Positions 11,970 to 23,592 of a stretch of 64,000 nt of DNA are shown here, piece by piece. Origin of the DNA: Salvator merianae. Lineage: Eukaryota; Chordata; Lepidosauria; Squamata; Teiidae. Made by a program: the position numbers and the translations under genes. Location of the stretch: positions 109,407,610 to 109,471,609 of the forward strand of contig QVOM02000034.1 in the NCBI GenBank assembly GCA_003586115.2, written 5' to 3'. The notes beneath the pieces are model-generated. The model did not search any database. It had not been told where the DNA came from and saw nothing but the letters and a program-made list of their open reading frames with translations. The stretch's first letter is position 1. Each line of letters opens with the position of its first letter.

Positions 11970-12225
11970 GAATATAAGAGGAGCCCTGCTGGATCAGGTC
12001 ACAACTCAGTGTAGCATCCTGTCTCACACAGTGACCCACCAATTGCTTTTGGGCACTCTCAAGCAGAAGACAAAGGCAAAACCTTCACCTGCTCTTGACT
12101 CTGCAAATGGCCTTTAGAGACAAACTGCCTGTCTCTCCAGCCTGGAAGCAGTACCTACACATCAATTCTAGTAGCCATTGATACACTTGTCCTCCATGAA
12201 TTTGTCTAACCCGTATACACCACAT
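11970..12225 (+). mobile_element. Diverged interspersed repeat
   Basis: Begins AAGAGGAGCCCTGCTGGATC and later has CTAGTAGCCATTGATACACT and CTCCATGAATTTGTCTAACC. From memory this matches a dispersed repeat common in reptile genomes; its class was not determined. Confidence 0.45.
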
Positions 12226-12462
12226 CCTTTTCCTGGCCATTGTCATGGCAAATATCAGGAGCAGGGCACCAGCGTTTACAGTGCGAATGCTGGTATTCTG
12301 CTGGTATTCCAGTCTAGAGCCCTGCAGTGCAGACGGTGTCTGGGCAAGGCAGGTAAATGCCAGAGTATTAGATTAGATAATGAGCCTATTCATTACTATG
12401 GTCCATTCCACATTAAAACAGGATAGTTATCCTGTTCTAATGTGGCAAGTGTAAAAGGGCCC
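12226..12462 (-). mobile_element. Family A MITE carrying a 61-bp insertion
   Basis: Minus-oriented family A copy ending AAGTGTAAAAGGGCCC, with the foldback AACAGGATAGTTATCCTGTT beside the end. Between the GCAGTGCAGAC block and the GGTCCATTCCACATT block, where other copies have only a few bases, lies the 61-bp sequence 12339-12399 copied from 11907-11967. Confidence 0.6.
12339..12399 (+). repeat. 61-bp exact direct repeat, copy 2
   Basis: Second copy of 11907-11967, located inside a family A element. Because other A copies lack it, this is the derived, inserted copy. Confidence 0.95.
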
Positions 12463-12784
12463 ATAATCATGCTCCACAGCTGTACAGGGAGCAGCTGGAC
12501 TGCTCCTAGTACACTGCGTTCACACCCTCTTCTGGGTGCAAATGCAGAGTGGCACGGCTATGGCTGCACAGTCATGCCACGCTCCCAGTCATTATGGCAG
12601 CTGCCATAAGTTTCCCCAGTTGCTGTCATGGCGCAGGCCGCCAGCATTTACACTGTGAATGCTGGTAGTCTGTTGCCAATATGTTCCAAGCTTCGCAGTG
12701 TGAATGGCTTTCGTGCTGCGACGTCTGTTCCACCTTAGAACGGGATAATTATCACGTTCTAAGGTGGAAAGTGCAAAAAGGCCC
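12463..12784 (-). mobile_element. Family A MITE (minus orientation)
   Basis: Ends GGAAAGTGCAAAAAGGCCC, with a 38-bp foldback just inside it (CCACCTTAGAACGGGATAAT and its inverse). It abuts the preceding A copy end to end. The left terminal repeat is not present. Confidence 0.6.
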
Positions 12785-13838
12785 AAAGTTTGGTAAAGGC
12801 AGGGTAGGGGGAAAGCCCTGAAAAAGATACTGAGATAGTATGTAGTAAACTTCAGAGTCACCAATAAGAGTTTCTTGTGAGTTGCCTATCGTCAGTTAAG
12901 GTTGAAAAAACTTGGGGACAAGTCAGAAGTTTGGGGTGGTAAGTTACAAAGCAAACTGAAAGAATAGTAGAGGTTTTCTTGTTTGTTTGGAAAGGAGAAG
13001 AGTCAATTTCAAGGAGGAAAGAGTGCATTTATAACTGTCAGTGTCAGCACATTCTTCAGATTTCCTCCAGAAGTGTTCAGCAGATTAGTACCAGGGACGG
13101 AAAATACTAGCAGTGGGAACGAGCCAAGCCTGCCGTGAAGCGGCACAGGGCGTATGAGCAGAGAGCAAAACAAAATGTCCGCGGTAGAGGTTTGATAAAC
13201 TTTAATCCCCTGTTGTATTTACGTTGGAAGTTGTTCCATGGTTTCTCTCACAACCCCTTCATTCTCATGCCTTCACAAGGTTCAGAGACACCCCAAGAAC
13301 ACCTTGAGGCTATTTGGATTGTGGGCCTTTCTGTTCACAGTACATGACAGATTGTAAATACCAGCATACTCTTTCCACAAAACTGTCAATTTCTGACAGT
13401 CTTTGAGTGATCTGCCCAGCAGAAGCTTTTCTCTGTTTTCATGCAAGTCTGCTGTCGGGAAGGAATGATGCCTTTAGCAGAATAGCCAGTCCCAGCAGAA
13501 ACCTTTTAACTTACACTCAGATTTAGGGCTGCTTCATTTCTCAACTCAGAGAGAAGGCCCTGCTAAGCGAAGACAATTAAAGAGAGAAACCCGGGCCTGA
13601 GAGCTTAATTTGACCCAGATCCTAGTGATTTATTGTTGCAGATTGACAGGAAGTACATTTCTTACAGGCCTGTTATGGTGAACCCAAAAATAACTCATGC
13701 GCTGATTTCCTATCCTTACTGCTGATGTAGAAGGGAGACTGTGGTGGCAAGAAACAGCAGTTGCTGGGATTGGACTAGGCTACAATTACTGTACATACTA
13801 AATGCATATAGAGGTCAAGCAGGGCCATTTAAAAGTTA

Positions 13839-13977
13839 GGGCTGCATCTAGACATTGCTTACTTATTCTGCTATATTTGGATATTCCGGAACAAAGCATG
13901 GATATTCCAGGATATCCATGCTTTATTCTAGAATATCCAAATACAGCAGACTAAATAAGCGATGGCTAGATGGAGCC
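13839..13977. mobile_element. Family E palindromic MITE
   Basis: 139-bp near-perfect foldback: GGGCTGCATCTAGACATTGC at the left and its inverse at the right, with ATATTTGGATATTCC / GGAATATCCAAAT-type arms meeting near 13905. It is flanked by TTA and TAA. A second copy is at 32437-32555. Confidence 0.65.
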
Positions 13978-15228
13978 TAAGAGTACAAAAGCAAGAAAAG
14001 AAGTGAGACCAATTTCAACTGGGCTGGTTGTCTACATACGTATGTAACTTCAGTACTGTGCTTGTAACTGACCTTCAAAAGCTTGTTCATTTATTGCACA
14101 ATATGGAAAAATTAAGCTGCAAGCAACTACTCTGGTTTCTGATCTCCCCAGATTACCGATTCTGCTCACTACGTGACTACAAATACTCCATTATTTGCGG
14201 GGATGACTGGGGGCCTTTGATGGTTAAGACAGAGGTGTATCTCCAACTTCTTATGGGCTTTATTCCTTGCTCTGTTGTTGGCTGCATGTTGACGTGCAAA
14301 ATACGGAGTGGGGGAGGGGCAGAAAGAGTGCTAGGAAGGAGGCAATGAGTTCTTCCTACTGCTTTGTCATTATTGCTGTCTGATGAGTGCGTCCAGGGGA
14401 GTGGATTCTCCAAGGGCAGAGGAGCACGTATACTCCGCGCTTTTGGAGCCCTGCTGCAGTGCAACAAGGGTGCACACTTGTGTCCCATGGCGCCATAAAG
14501 GCTCTATGCAAATCTTACCAAAGTCTCTGTCGTCAAAGTCCAACATCCACTTTCCTTGGGACGGCCTTCTGATGCAGCAGCCTCAATCTTTTTGCCACTT
14601 TGGAAATTGAGGAAGAAAACAGAGGGATGAGTTGAGTAGAGTAGAAGATCAGGAAATAGGCAAAGGGAACTGATAGTGAGAGAAGTCTAGCAGGCCTCAA
14701 GCTATAGATAATGACTTCCAATCTTAGCTGGGCAACATTAGCTTTTTGAAGGACGGCTTCCATGATCTTTAGCCACAGTTGCCGATGGCTATTGTGGCTA
14801 AGAATTCCTGGATGATGTAGTATAAAAAATTTGCCTTTTTCAAATTCTTCTTCCAGTTTATCACCTCAAAATCATAGACTAGAAGTGACTAAGGACATCA
14901 GTCATGCTTACATATCACACAGAAATGATACCTAAATTAACCTCTTGCTGTAAACTTATTTCCTTCCATTTATAAACATGCATCCATATGGATTTACAAA
15001 CAGTCCCTTAGTATTCATTTTTCTGGATAATATCATGGTGCAATTAGCTTCCAGTTTCCCTTCCAATAATAGCCAATGATGTGCAATAGGAATTCAGTGG
15101 CCAATAATTTTTTTTAAAATCTATATATGATTATTCAGAATTAAGTGCTAACATATACAGTTGGGCTTACTTGATTACTTATTTATTATTGGGACATGTA
15201 TAATCTCCTGGCAGTGCTGCTGAGAGAC

Positions 15229-15445
15229 TGGAAGGCTCCAGCTACACCTAAGTTTTAATCCACCTTAAGAATGGGAGCACACATCAACAAAGAGAGCAGC
15301 CATTTCCTTTCTGCATTATCTAACCCAGCGGTAGATTTTCTGGATTAGATCATGCAGAAGGAAAACTGCTGATCACTTTGCTGATGGGTTCTCTCTGAAG
15401 GTGGATCTAAGAGGGATTCAAACTTAGGTGTAGCTGGGTCCAGTG
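15229..15445. mobile_element. Family F MITE
   Basis: Terminal blocks CAGCTACACCTAAGTTTTAA and AAACTTAGGTGTAGCTGGGT are inverted repeats, and the interior repeats GCATTATCTAACCC in both orientations. The same structure is found at 42519-42730 (complete) and 61640-61850. Confidence 0.6.
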
Positions 15446-15483
15446 ACTGGCACAAGGTGATCCTCATGGCTGAGTGGAAACCT

Positions 15484-15874
15484 GGAGCCTTTCTGCTCTT
15501 CCCGTGCCATGGTTTGGCCCAGTGGGTCTGGATCAGTGAGGCCCACGGATCCAGATCATAACACAGTGTGGTCTGGAACAGTGCTGTCTGCATGTCCATG
15601 CTGGTCTAGACCAGCCCCCCTGACCCCAGCAGTCCAGAAAATGGAGATATTCCTCCAAGTTCCAGACATGCCAGAGTTGGTACACCGGTAGTCCTTGATG
15701 TTGAGTCTACCATTGATTCAGAACAGGGCTCCCTGATTTGGATTATGCTCCATCCTGTGCAACCAGAGCATACCAGTGGTGGGTGGAGTCTCACTGATCC
15801 ACAATAATGTGCAGACCAATGAGGCCCCGAAGAGGGGATCCTGTTCTGGAACAGAATTAAGTATAGAAAGGCCC
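15484..15874 (+). mobile_element. Family B MITE
   Basis: Starts GGAGCCTTTCTGCTCTTCC and ends AGTATAGAAAGGCCC. It contains repeated TGGTCTGGA / CCAGACC inverted motifs and the block CCACAATAATGTGCAGACCA, shared with 55792-56336 and 58775-58995. Confidence 0.55.
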
Positions 15875-16689
15875 TTGAATCCCGAGTTTCCAAATCCTAG
15901 TAGCCATTAGAGCATGCTAAGATGCTGCTGGATAAGTGTGTATATAATTCTCGTCTTAGTGTTGCATTAAACGCAGATACTGCGTCACCAGATTTAATTA
16001 GAAAGACATTTTTGTATTCGTTCTTCCCTATCTAAGGAGTTTTTAAAAAAACTAAACAGAAGTACAATTTAAAACAAAAAGGCCACTGAGGGTATAAAGG
16101 ATGGTTTCCCATACTGACATTCAGCATCTATTGCTGGTGGGAGTGTGTGTCAGAGCAAGGAAATTAATAGATAGCTGCATGGATTAGATGAATTCTTAAA
16201 ATTCCTGGTTTGTCCTGTAAAAATCACTCACTATACTATTTCCTGGTTTGACTGGACTTTTTTCATAAGGTTACAGACTATGAACACTGTACTCAGAGGG
16301 CCTCCCTTGTAATCTATGGTATGTGTGATGCCACAGTATGATGCATTGTGAAATAATTTCAGCGAGCTGGAAAGACGATACCCAGAGGGTAAAGGGAGTG
16401 GATCATCTTTGTGTTTGGATTATGTGCTTCCCACAAACTGTGTGATGGGGACGAGCGCAACTAACACATTCCAATTCAGTGTGCATATTTTAGTTCAGCC
16501 ATCCAGGAAAAGAAAAGAAAGTGCATTCTTTCAGATTTCTTTTAATCTCAACCAGCTTGACAGGTGCTCCAAACCACTTTGATTGCCATACTTAGACACG
16601 ATAACTCATAGCTGGACAGTGAGCATGCAGTTTGTGTCTACACCGGGGCCTAGTGCCAGCCTCCTATGTCCTGATCCCAGAAGTTGCCA

Positions 16690-16779
16690 CATTTAATGGC
16701 ATGGGCGATCATATCATTTACTATTTGCTACTGAGCCCAGTTCAAGGTATTAACATTAACTTATAAGGCCCTAAACAGC
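16690..16779 (+). mobile_element. L2-like LINE, part 1 (split by MITE)
   Basis: Encodes FKVLTLTYKALNS in the + frame, the reverse-transcriptase C-terminal region of L2/CR1-type LINEs. It is interrupted at 16779 by the 579-bp element and resumes at 17359. Confidence 0.65.
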
Positions 16780-17358
16780 GGGCCTTTTCGCACTGTAGCG
16801 GTAGACCGTTCCAGTCCGCTCGCTAGAACGGAGCGTTCGCACTGCCGCGGGTGCGCGCCTCACCCGATCCGAACCACTCCGTACCCGATTCAAACCCGAA
16901 GCCGGATAAGGCAAGACAACAAAAAAGATGTCTTCATCCCGACCTGCGCGATGGAGCGAAGATCGGGCATGGTGCTTTCGCACTGTTTGCCTCGGCGTCG
17001 GGCGTGGCTGTTGCAGCTACGCATGCGCGCTCCGCTGCTTTGCATCCGGGGTGCGAAGTTTCCGTACCCTGCTCCGCTGCTTCGTAACCCGGTACGAAAC
17101 TTCGTACCCGGGATAGCCCTTTCGGCTGCGTAACCAAGCTGCCGTTACAAAGCCAGCTTCGTAACCAGTCCTCTGGGTTCGAAGCAGGTGCGAAGCGGGT
17201 ACGGAACTAGCGGCTACCATTCGCACTGTTCCCTCTGCTGGTCGGCTTTGGGTCCGTTCCGCTGGCCGGGAGTGCGAATGGCACCGAGCGTTCCCCAACC
17301 TCTCCGGTTCGAAGCCGACTACTGGGAACGGTCTACCGAGCTCAGTGCGAAAAGGCCC
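16780..17358. mobile_element. GC-rich MITE (family I) with AGC target duplication
   Basis: Terminal inverted repeats begin GGGCCTTTTCGCACTG and share GGTAGACCGTTCC just inside. The element is 579 bp, very CpG-rich, and has no convincing gene. Direct repeats AGC flank it (16777-16779, 17359-17361). Removing the element and one AGC restores a continuous LINE sequence (CTAAACAGCTTGGGCC), so the borders are exact. The 3-bp duplication and GGG ends suggest PIF/Harbinger. High CpG content suggests youth or escape from methylation. Confidence 0.75.
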
Positions 17359-17750
17359 AGCTTGGGCCTCAAATATCTAAAAGATCGCCTGCTCCCATAT
17401 AGACCTGCCCATGAGCTAAGAACTGATGGTTAGGCTCTCTTGGCAGTGCCACCCCCTTTAGCAGTAAAGAGGGTGAGGACGTGTGGGAGGGCCTTCTCAG
17501 TGATAGCCCCAGGCTATGGAATGATCTCCCCTCCAAGATGCCCCAGACACCCTTATTGTACATATTCAGACGTCTGGTGAAGACACACCTTTTTACCTTG
17601 GCCTTTGGCTGAGGGAACAGCATGCCCCCACCCCATGCAGTCACTATCATTGTTTTAGCTATTTCATCTGATTTATACTAATTTTATTGCAGCCTGCCCT
17701 GCAACCTTTGGGTATTGGGGGGGGATAGAAATACAACAAACAAACAAATA
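17359..17750 (+). mobile_element. L2-like LINE, part 2 and 3' end
   Basis: Continues the LINE from 16779 with LGLKYLKDRLLPYRPAHEL, then a 3' region with a WNDLP-like segment (GGAATGATCTCCCCTCC). It ends GGGGATAGAAATACAACAAA with a CAAA tail near 17745. Decayed. Confidence 0.65.
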
Positions 17751-18759
17751 AGAGCGCCCAGGCATGAGTTCCTTAAATAATTTGCATGATATGCCAACTG
17801 TGTAAATCAGGCTGCCAGCAGTGGACCCAGAAGTCCACAGTGCCTTGCAGACAGCAGAACGTTGGGGTGCACAGCTGTCAATCAGCCTCCATATTTGGTG
17901 AGGGAGGAGACTGCATGATCATACACACACAGAAAGCCAGTCAGAGTCTAATCCTGATTTCTTTCCCTTGGCAAATTGAATACAGGAGCGTTTATATTAA
18001 GAGTCAGGGATACAGCGTTTACCCTGTGCATTCAGCCACTCTGTTGAAATGGTGTCACTTCAACTAGAAATGCACCATTTCCAGTCAGCCAAAACAGGGC
18101 AGGGACCAAGCGGTGTTTTGCCATTTTCCTCCTGTTCTTGCCTCTTTTACTGATTTTTAAATACTGTTCACTGTACAGAGCAAAATCCGCTTGGCAGCGT
18201 TTGGAGGCAGCAGCAAAAAGCAATAGCACTTCACTTCATAAGAAGGGTGATTCCTATGGATAAGGATTCCCTGCTCACAGCAAGTCCTCAGGCCCCACCA
18301 AATGGGCCCACAGAAAAGGCCACAAGCATTGGGGGGGGGGTCACTTGATTATTTACCGTTTAGGCAGGGCCCCAAACACCCTATTTGCTGGTACAAATGG
18401 GGCCTTTTCAGCATGTGGATCTTGTAGTGACAATCCAGATCCCTCCAGGAGGCCTCTATGCAGGGTATGAGTGATACAGCCATCTCCTGTTTTTGGTCTC
18501 CAGTATTCATGACAAATAGCTGTCAGTTGCCTTAAGCACCAGAATTTGCCTCATCTCCTTTGAGGCTGTCAAGGTTCACAGATAGGGACCGATTTGAATT
18601 AAGATCAAGCATTTTTACAACAATCCTCCTGCTACTATCTCTTATTCATTGAGCAATGTTTGATGTTAAATTTTCCAGCTGGCAGAAATGCTGTTTAGAG
18701 GGATTGATTCAGAATGGATATTCTTATGTTTCCCTGTTACAGCAAAGTACAAGCCTGGT

Positions 18760-18876
18760 ATGGGTCTGTTCCAGCTCTCACAGTGCGGATGGCTGCCGCA
18801 CCGTTGGGTCTGTTTCAGCTTAGAATGGCAGATCTCTACCATTCTAAGCTGTAAAATGTGAACAGACCCGTACTGT
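18760..18876 (-). mobile_element. Family A MITE fragment
   Basis: Contains CACAGTGCGGATGGCTGCCG and the foldback AGCTTAGAATGGCAGATCTC / ACCATTCTAAGCT, ending TGTGAACAGACCC. Only the hairpin end is present. Confidence 0.5.
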
Positions 18877-19180
18877 CTCTCGAGTAGCTGGAGATGGCTT
18901 GAGGCATGTACGTGAAAACAGGCCCTAAATGTGACATTTTAAAATACTGCAGTCATTTGTGTAGACTTGACTGCAAACATGGTCGTTATGAAATTGACAG
19001 AATCACAACATTTTGAACTAGGTGGAAAAAAAGTCCAGACAGATTGTTTATATCTGATCCTCTCAGTGCATTGCATGCGCTGATAATCTCCTTGCAGATG
19101 ATAATTCATTAGATAAAGTATCTTTAGTATGGGTTAAAATATGACAGGAATGGTAAATAAAGGCATATATACTTAAACAT

Positions 19181-19706
19181 GAGGCCTTTCCACACTTATG
19201 AGTAATCCGATATAGTGTGAGGCCTAGAGGCCTTCTGGAGTCTTCCACGCTCTTTCTTCCACACTCTGGTGCAGAACAGAGAGGCCCTGCCCACTGATAG
19301 TATGCTCCATCCACATTGGACGGTATATACCAAACTATGCGGCCCAAAATGGCCACCTAGCCCGGTACAGCAGTAGACCTTTTTTCAAAGGGCTACCGGT
19401 GTACTGGGGATCATTAGCACAGAACAGAGAGGCGTGCGGAATGGCGTCCGCCCCCTTGTTCTGGTTTAGTGGCAGGCCCATTTTATAGGCACACCGAACT
19501 ACGCTGTTTCATTCCCGGTCGTTGGAGCCCTCATAGCAGTTTCCAAATCTCATACAAACTTTGGAGCGGCACGGGGCTGTCATGGAACAGCCGGTCCAAG
19601 TGCAGACAGCCTTGTTCCTGGACACCTGGATTGCTCCAGGTGGGAACTGTTCCAGTAGGAATGGACCAGCCGGAGCAGTCCAAAGCCAGATAAGTGTGGA
19701 AATGGC
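19181..19706. mobile_element. Family B-related MITE, possible CAT target duplication
   Basis: Ends GAGGCCTTTCCACACTTATG and ATAAGTGTGGAAATGGC are imperfect inverted repeats. CAT occurs at both flanks (19178-19180 and 19707-19709). The interior has the AGAACAGAGAGGC block twice. Confidence 0.5.
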
Positions 19707-20258
19707 CATTATGCCAAAATAAAGAAAAACAATCAATCTCCTAGTCTCCAGGAGATACTGTGCTCTGTTTTTCTTTTTTTAAAAGAAAATCTAAGAATTC
19801 TGATTCTTATGGACAAGATGGATCACTTAAGCATGTGACAGTTTTAGACTGTGGTTCTAAACTACTGTTTTAGGACAGTTTTAAAATTCACAGCATTCCT
19901 GAGTTGAAAGTAGTCCTGCCATTAGATATGGTGATTATGGCAATACCTGCATGGCAGTGCAGTGGCACAGTGGTTGTGCTCAAAGGGTAAAGGGGCCACA
20001 TGACCCCTCACTCACTGAGGAAACATCTGGTCAGAAGCACTGTTAACAGCACTCAACAGCAGAGTGGGAGAAGGCTCTGTCAAAAAGTGGAGACTTAACC
20101 TTCTATGGTTCTTCAGGCTGAATAGCATGGCCCTATTTTGTAAAAAGCACAAAATGGCCGACTTCCAGAGTCATTTTCTATGCTTTCCAAAATAGTCCTG
20201 GCTGGAAACATCAAATCTGGGGAACAGACTTTCTCTAGCTTGCATATTTGCATGGCTG

Positions 20259-20261
<3 letters not shown>

Positions 20262-20300
<39 letters not shown>
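20262..20300. repeat. (TG)n microsatellite
   Basis: About 19 uninterrupted GT dinucleotides, a potential Z-DNA tract. Confidence 0.97.
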
Positions 20301-20303
<3 letters not shown>

Positions 20304-20775
20304 GGATACAGATAACACGCTTCCCTTTGCAATGGCTGGAGTGTTTACTTGTAAGCAATCAAGCCCTGAAATGGCAGGAACCACAGTCGTGCAGCTTTTA
20401 CAAGCAAAATATTAAATATGTGGTATAATTTCAAAGAGTTGATGAATTTTTCCTTAGTATTGTATATTGTTCCTATAAAGTTTCTTCCTAGACCACAGAA
20501 AGAAATTAACCTTGAAAAGATAATGGCTTTTAGCTTGTTGGCTCTAGATAGCCTACAGAGGGTAGCTTTATTTACTTAATCTAACCTAATGACTTCATTA
20601 CCCCATGCATGACTTAAGACATCAACATTATCAACTTCTTCCACCTAATGCATCCTTTCTGCTGTATTTTCACTCCAAATGTAGGTAGCTTAGGAAAATG
20701 GGGTTCAAGATTGCTGGGAGCTATGGAGCTAGTGAATCTTAATGGGATATTTTACTTCATTTTCTAAATTTACAG

Positions 20776-20865
20776 CTTCCCACTGTGTTAGACAGCAATA
20801 CGCAAGGTGCCGATCTGCGGCTCTGGAGGCAAACACTGTCTGAGGTATCTCAAGCACTACAAGAG
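20776..20865 (+). CDS. ABCA4: ABCA4 exon 7 (ECD1 segment)
   Basis: Short coding exon, 30 codons, phase 0 at both ends, about residues 257-286 of ABCA4. It reads LPTVLDSNTQGADLRLW and ends SEVSQALQE. This is the least conserved exon of the set: only the LPT-LDS start, the L-R-W positions and the final E are shared with mammals as I remember them. It is placed by its acceptor (TTTACAG, AG at 20774-20775), its donor GTAAGT at 20866, its exact 90-bp length, and its order between exons 6 and 8. Because the exon is so short it does not stand out as an open frame by itself. Confidence 0.93.
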
Positions 20866-21982
20866 GTAAGTGTCCAACAAGAGGCAGTAGAGGTAAGAAG
20901 AATATAAAAACAGTGGCCGCGTCTCCATATGCATGATGCTAAAATGCCTTCTGCTGCCAAGTCTCCATTTGCAGTGGCAATAGGTGCTTCATGATTACAA
21001 GCAGGATTGCTGTTTGAGGTGCCATTTTCTGAGGGTGCAGTTTTGCTGCCCTCAATAGAGGCACCACGATCACCACTGAAAACCACATCTCCACGTTTGC
21101 AAATGGAGATAAGGAAGCATCGTTTTCAGCAGCAATCGTTGTGCCTCCCATACACTCCTGGAAGACATGGGAAGACATAGCCTGAGAAGCTATGTGTTAA
21201 GTGGATTTCCATCATTATTCTTCTTCTGAGCTTTCCAAATCCATGATAGTCCTTAGGAAATAAGGATGTGTTTCCCATCCACACACTTAGACTAGAAGCC
21301 AATCTCTGACCCAATATTGAGTTTAAGTGAAAATTGTTTTCCACTTGGCTTCTGCAACAGCTAGGACTTAGTGGAAGCAGGTATCACGAGAGAAAAGAAT
21401 TTAAGCATCCCAGCTACTTGGGCTAGTTTCATAATTTCACACATTGTGTTCTCCTTTCCACTCCACCTACAGTGTAAGGTCTGTATCATCAGAACTCTGT
21501 ATTTATTCATAAAATACAGAATTCTGTATTTGTTTTTATTATCACAAAAACTCAGCATGGGCTGCTAACCTACCATACTGAATGAATATCATTACTTTCG
21601 TTATTGTTATAGGTCAGTGTACAAATTGATAAGCATCTTGCTCACTTCTGACATAATCCGTGGTGGATTATCAATGTGACAGTCCCTGGCAATAGTAGGG
21701 TTGTGAAAAAAAATCTGAAAAATGTTACCAGATACAAAGACCTGCAAACTGAAATCATGCTTCTCTGGCAAAGGAAGGCCACAGCTGTGCCAATAGTTAT
21801 TGGTGCCCTTCATACAGTTCCAAAATAACTGGAGTGATATCTTAATGCCTTGGGCATGATAGAGAGATTATCCATCAGCTACAGAAGGCAAAACTACTAG
21901 GAAGAACACACATTCTGTGCTGATACCTCTGAGTATCCTTGGTCCTTGTGAAGCATCTGATAGTCAGAGTACCAAACCAGTT

Positions 21983-22050
21983 ATAATAATAATAGTAGTA
22001 GTAGTAGTAGTAATAATAATAAAAATAAAAATAATAAAAAAATAATAATG
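21983..22050. repeat. TAG/TAA-rich simple repeat
   Basis: AATAATAATAGTAGTAGTAG-type trinucleotide run passing into AAAATAATAAAA-type sequence. Confidence 0.9.
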
Positions 22051-22085
22051 TTAACAACAACAATTGGAAAAGGTCAACAAAGGTT

Positions 22086-22470
22086 ACCTCCAGACACGAA
22101 GTGAATGCCATGATCCTCTTGGCATTGGGATTGGGATTTTCACATGTACCCCTGACCTTCCCAATGTGATGCCCACTGCAATCCGCAAAAAATGCATTGC
22201 AGTGCTATTAGGGGGAAGTCCACCAACAATACTAGGTTTCCTGTAATAGCCTTGCTTACCTGTGTGTCTGGCAAGGTACATATGAAATTGTCTTGCAGGG
22301 GACTTCCAGGAACCAGCCAAGCATGCAAAAAACAACAAAAGAAAGTGGCTGGGTACGTGACTGGATCCTGGAATTCTCCAGAAAGGCAATTTCGTATATA
22401 CTTCAGGATTTGTTCCTTTCAACACAAAGGTCTGGGAGGAGGCAAGTTGCTTTGATGGTGTTTGCAGCAG
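22086..22470 (+). mobile_element. Family C/D-like MITE
   Basis: Begins TTACCTCCAGACACGAAG and contains TGGGATTTTCACATGTACCC with downstream GCCCACTGCAATCC. This is the layout of C and D elements (TCCAGAC end followed by an inverted pair around an ACATGTACC core). The right border is uncertain. Confidence 0.4.
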
Positions 22471-22555
22471 CGACCAAGCAGGTGCCATTAACTTTTTTCT
22501 TTCCTTAATGCAGTCATTCCTTCTTTCTTTCCCCTACTGTTTTGTTTTATTACAG

Positions 22556-22796
22556 CTAGTTCACAGGCCAAGTGTTCAGGATCTTTTGTCAGTCCTGCGA
22601 CAAGTTCAGCAAGAAAATGAGACCGTGTCCTTATGGCAGCTTATGAGCACTTTATCAGATCTTCTCTGTGGTTATCCAGAGGGAGGCGGTTCCAGAATAC
22701 TCTCTCTCAACTGGTACGAAGATAATAATTACAAGGCCTTCCTTGGGGTTGACTCTACAAAGAAAGAAACTACTTATTTGTATGACAACACAACAA
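22556..22796 (+). CDS. ABCA4: ABCA4 exon 8 (ECD1, substrate-contact residues)
   Basis: Coding exon for about residues 287-366 plus one base of codon 367. It contains [14 protein letters not shown] and [14 protein letters not shown], the strongest ABCA4 signatures in ECD1. By counting codons, Cys324 (known disulfide partner of Cys75) and Trp339, Tyr340 and Phe348, which contact N-retinylidene-PE in published ABCA4 structures, are all present. Two N-x-T sequons (N307-E-T, N364-T-T) appear that I do not recall in human. The acceptor is TTATTACAG and the donor GTAAGT follows at 22797. The length of 241 bp equals human exon 8. Confidence 0.97.
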
Positions 22797-23494
22797 GTAA
22801 GTTTCCTGTTGGCATGTGGCTTTGTGGTAGATCTACAGGTTTGTGGAATAATTTCTGTTTGTAGTTTTAGTCATTTCGGTTGCTAGGCTCCATTAGTGTT
22901 TCTTTTGTGGTAAAGCCTGAAGAGGTGGAATCACTAGGACAAGAAAACCGTGGACTAGCCCAAGACGCTCCAGGCTGCTCCAGTCATAAGGCCAGCTAAG
23001 GCTGCTGCAGATGTTAACAATGCGAAGTTCTTTTCATCTTGAATGTGCCCTATTGATAAGCACCAGATTCCTCAAAGAGTGAAGACTTAAGCTGCACATC
23101 TCCGTGGCTTGGAAGAGGTAGAATGGGGGAGAGAGTCATGGTTGTGACAGTCCTGTAAGCTTTTCATATTGTTCCCTTATACTGTTGAATGGCCAGCCCT
23201 GGCTCTCCTAAACTAGCTTATTCTGTCAGACCTGTGTGGAATTAAGGTTCAGCTGCCAATACAATCTGTTCTTAATGTGAATGAGAGTGGGGGCCACTTT
23301 GCCCCAGTAATGAATTATGTTAGCTGACCCTGATGCCTCTGTTTGACTATGGGCCTGTTCGCACTTGTAACTAGCAAGCATCAAGGATGCTTGCTAGACA
23401 AGTGCATTCACACGAGAGGACGGCCGTAGCGAACCGGCAGCAGACTTCATCCGCTGCCAATCCTTACTAGCGCCCGGACAAGAAAAAAGCTGTC

Positions 23495-23539
23495 CGAATC
23501 CTCACCTGAAGCTCAAAGTGAGCTTCAGGTGAGGATTCG
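23495..23539. repeat. Perfect hairpin, 21-bp arms, 3-nt loop
   Basis: The arm CGAATCCTCACCTGAAGCTC (plus A) is followed by loop AAG and the exact inverse. Confidence 0.97.
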
Positions 23540-23592
23540 TTCGCACTTACCTCCTTGTCCATGGCGGCGGCCATCTTCTGGGCGATCAGCCC

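Larger units (their letters stand above)
20866..22555 (+). other. ABCA4: ABCA4 intron 7
   Basis: GT-AG intron of about 1.7 kb. It contains a TAG/TAA-rich simple repeat (21983-22050) and a MITE-like element (22086-22470). A stretch at 20915-21180 looks like a further short repeat, with GGCCGCGTCTCC near its start and internal partial inverted repeats, but I cannot place it. I saw nothing recognisable in 21190-21980. Confidence 0.8.

Noticed and set aside
16771..17433. Cluster of Arg/Ala/Pro-rich open frames on both strands
   Set aside because: These are shadows of the CpG-rich MITE 16780-17358, where stop codons are rare by composition.
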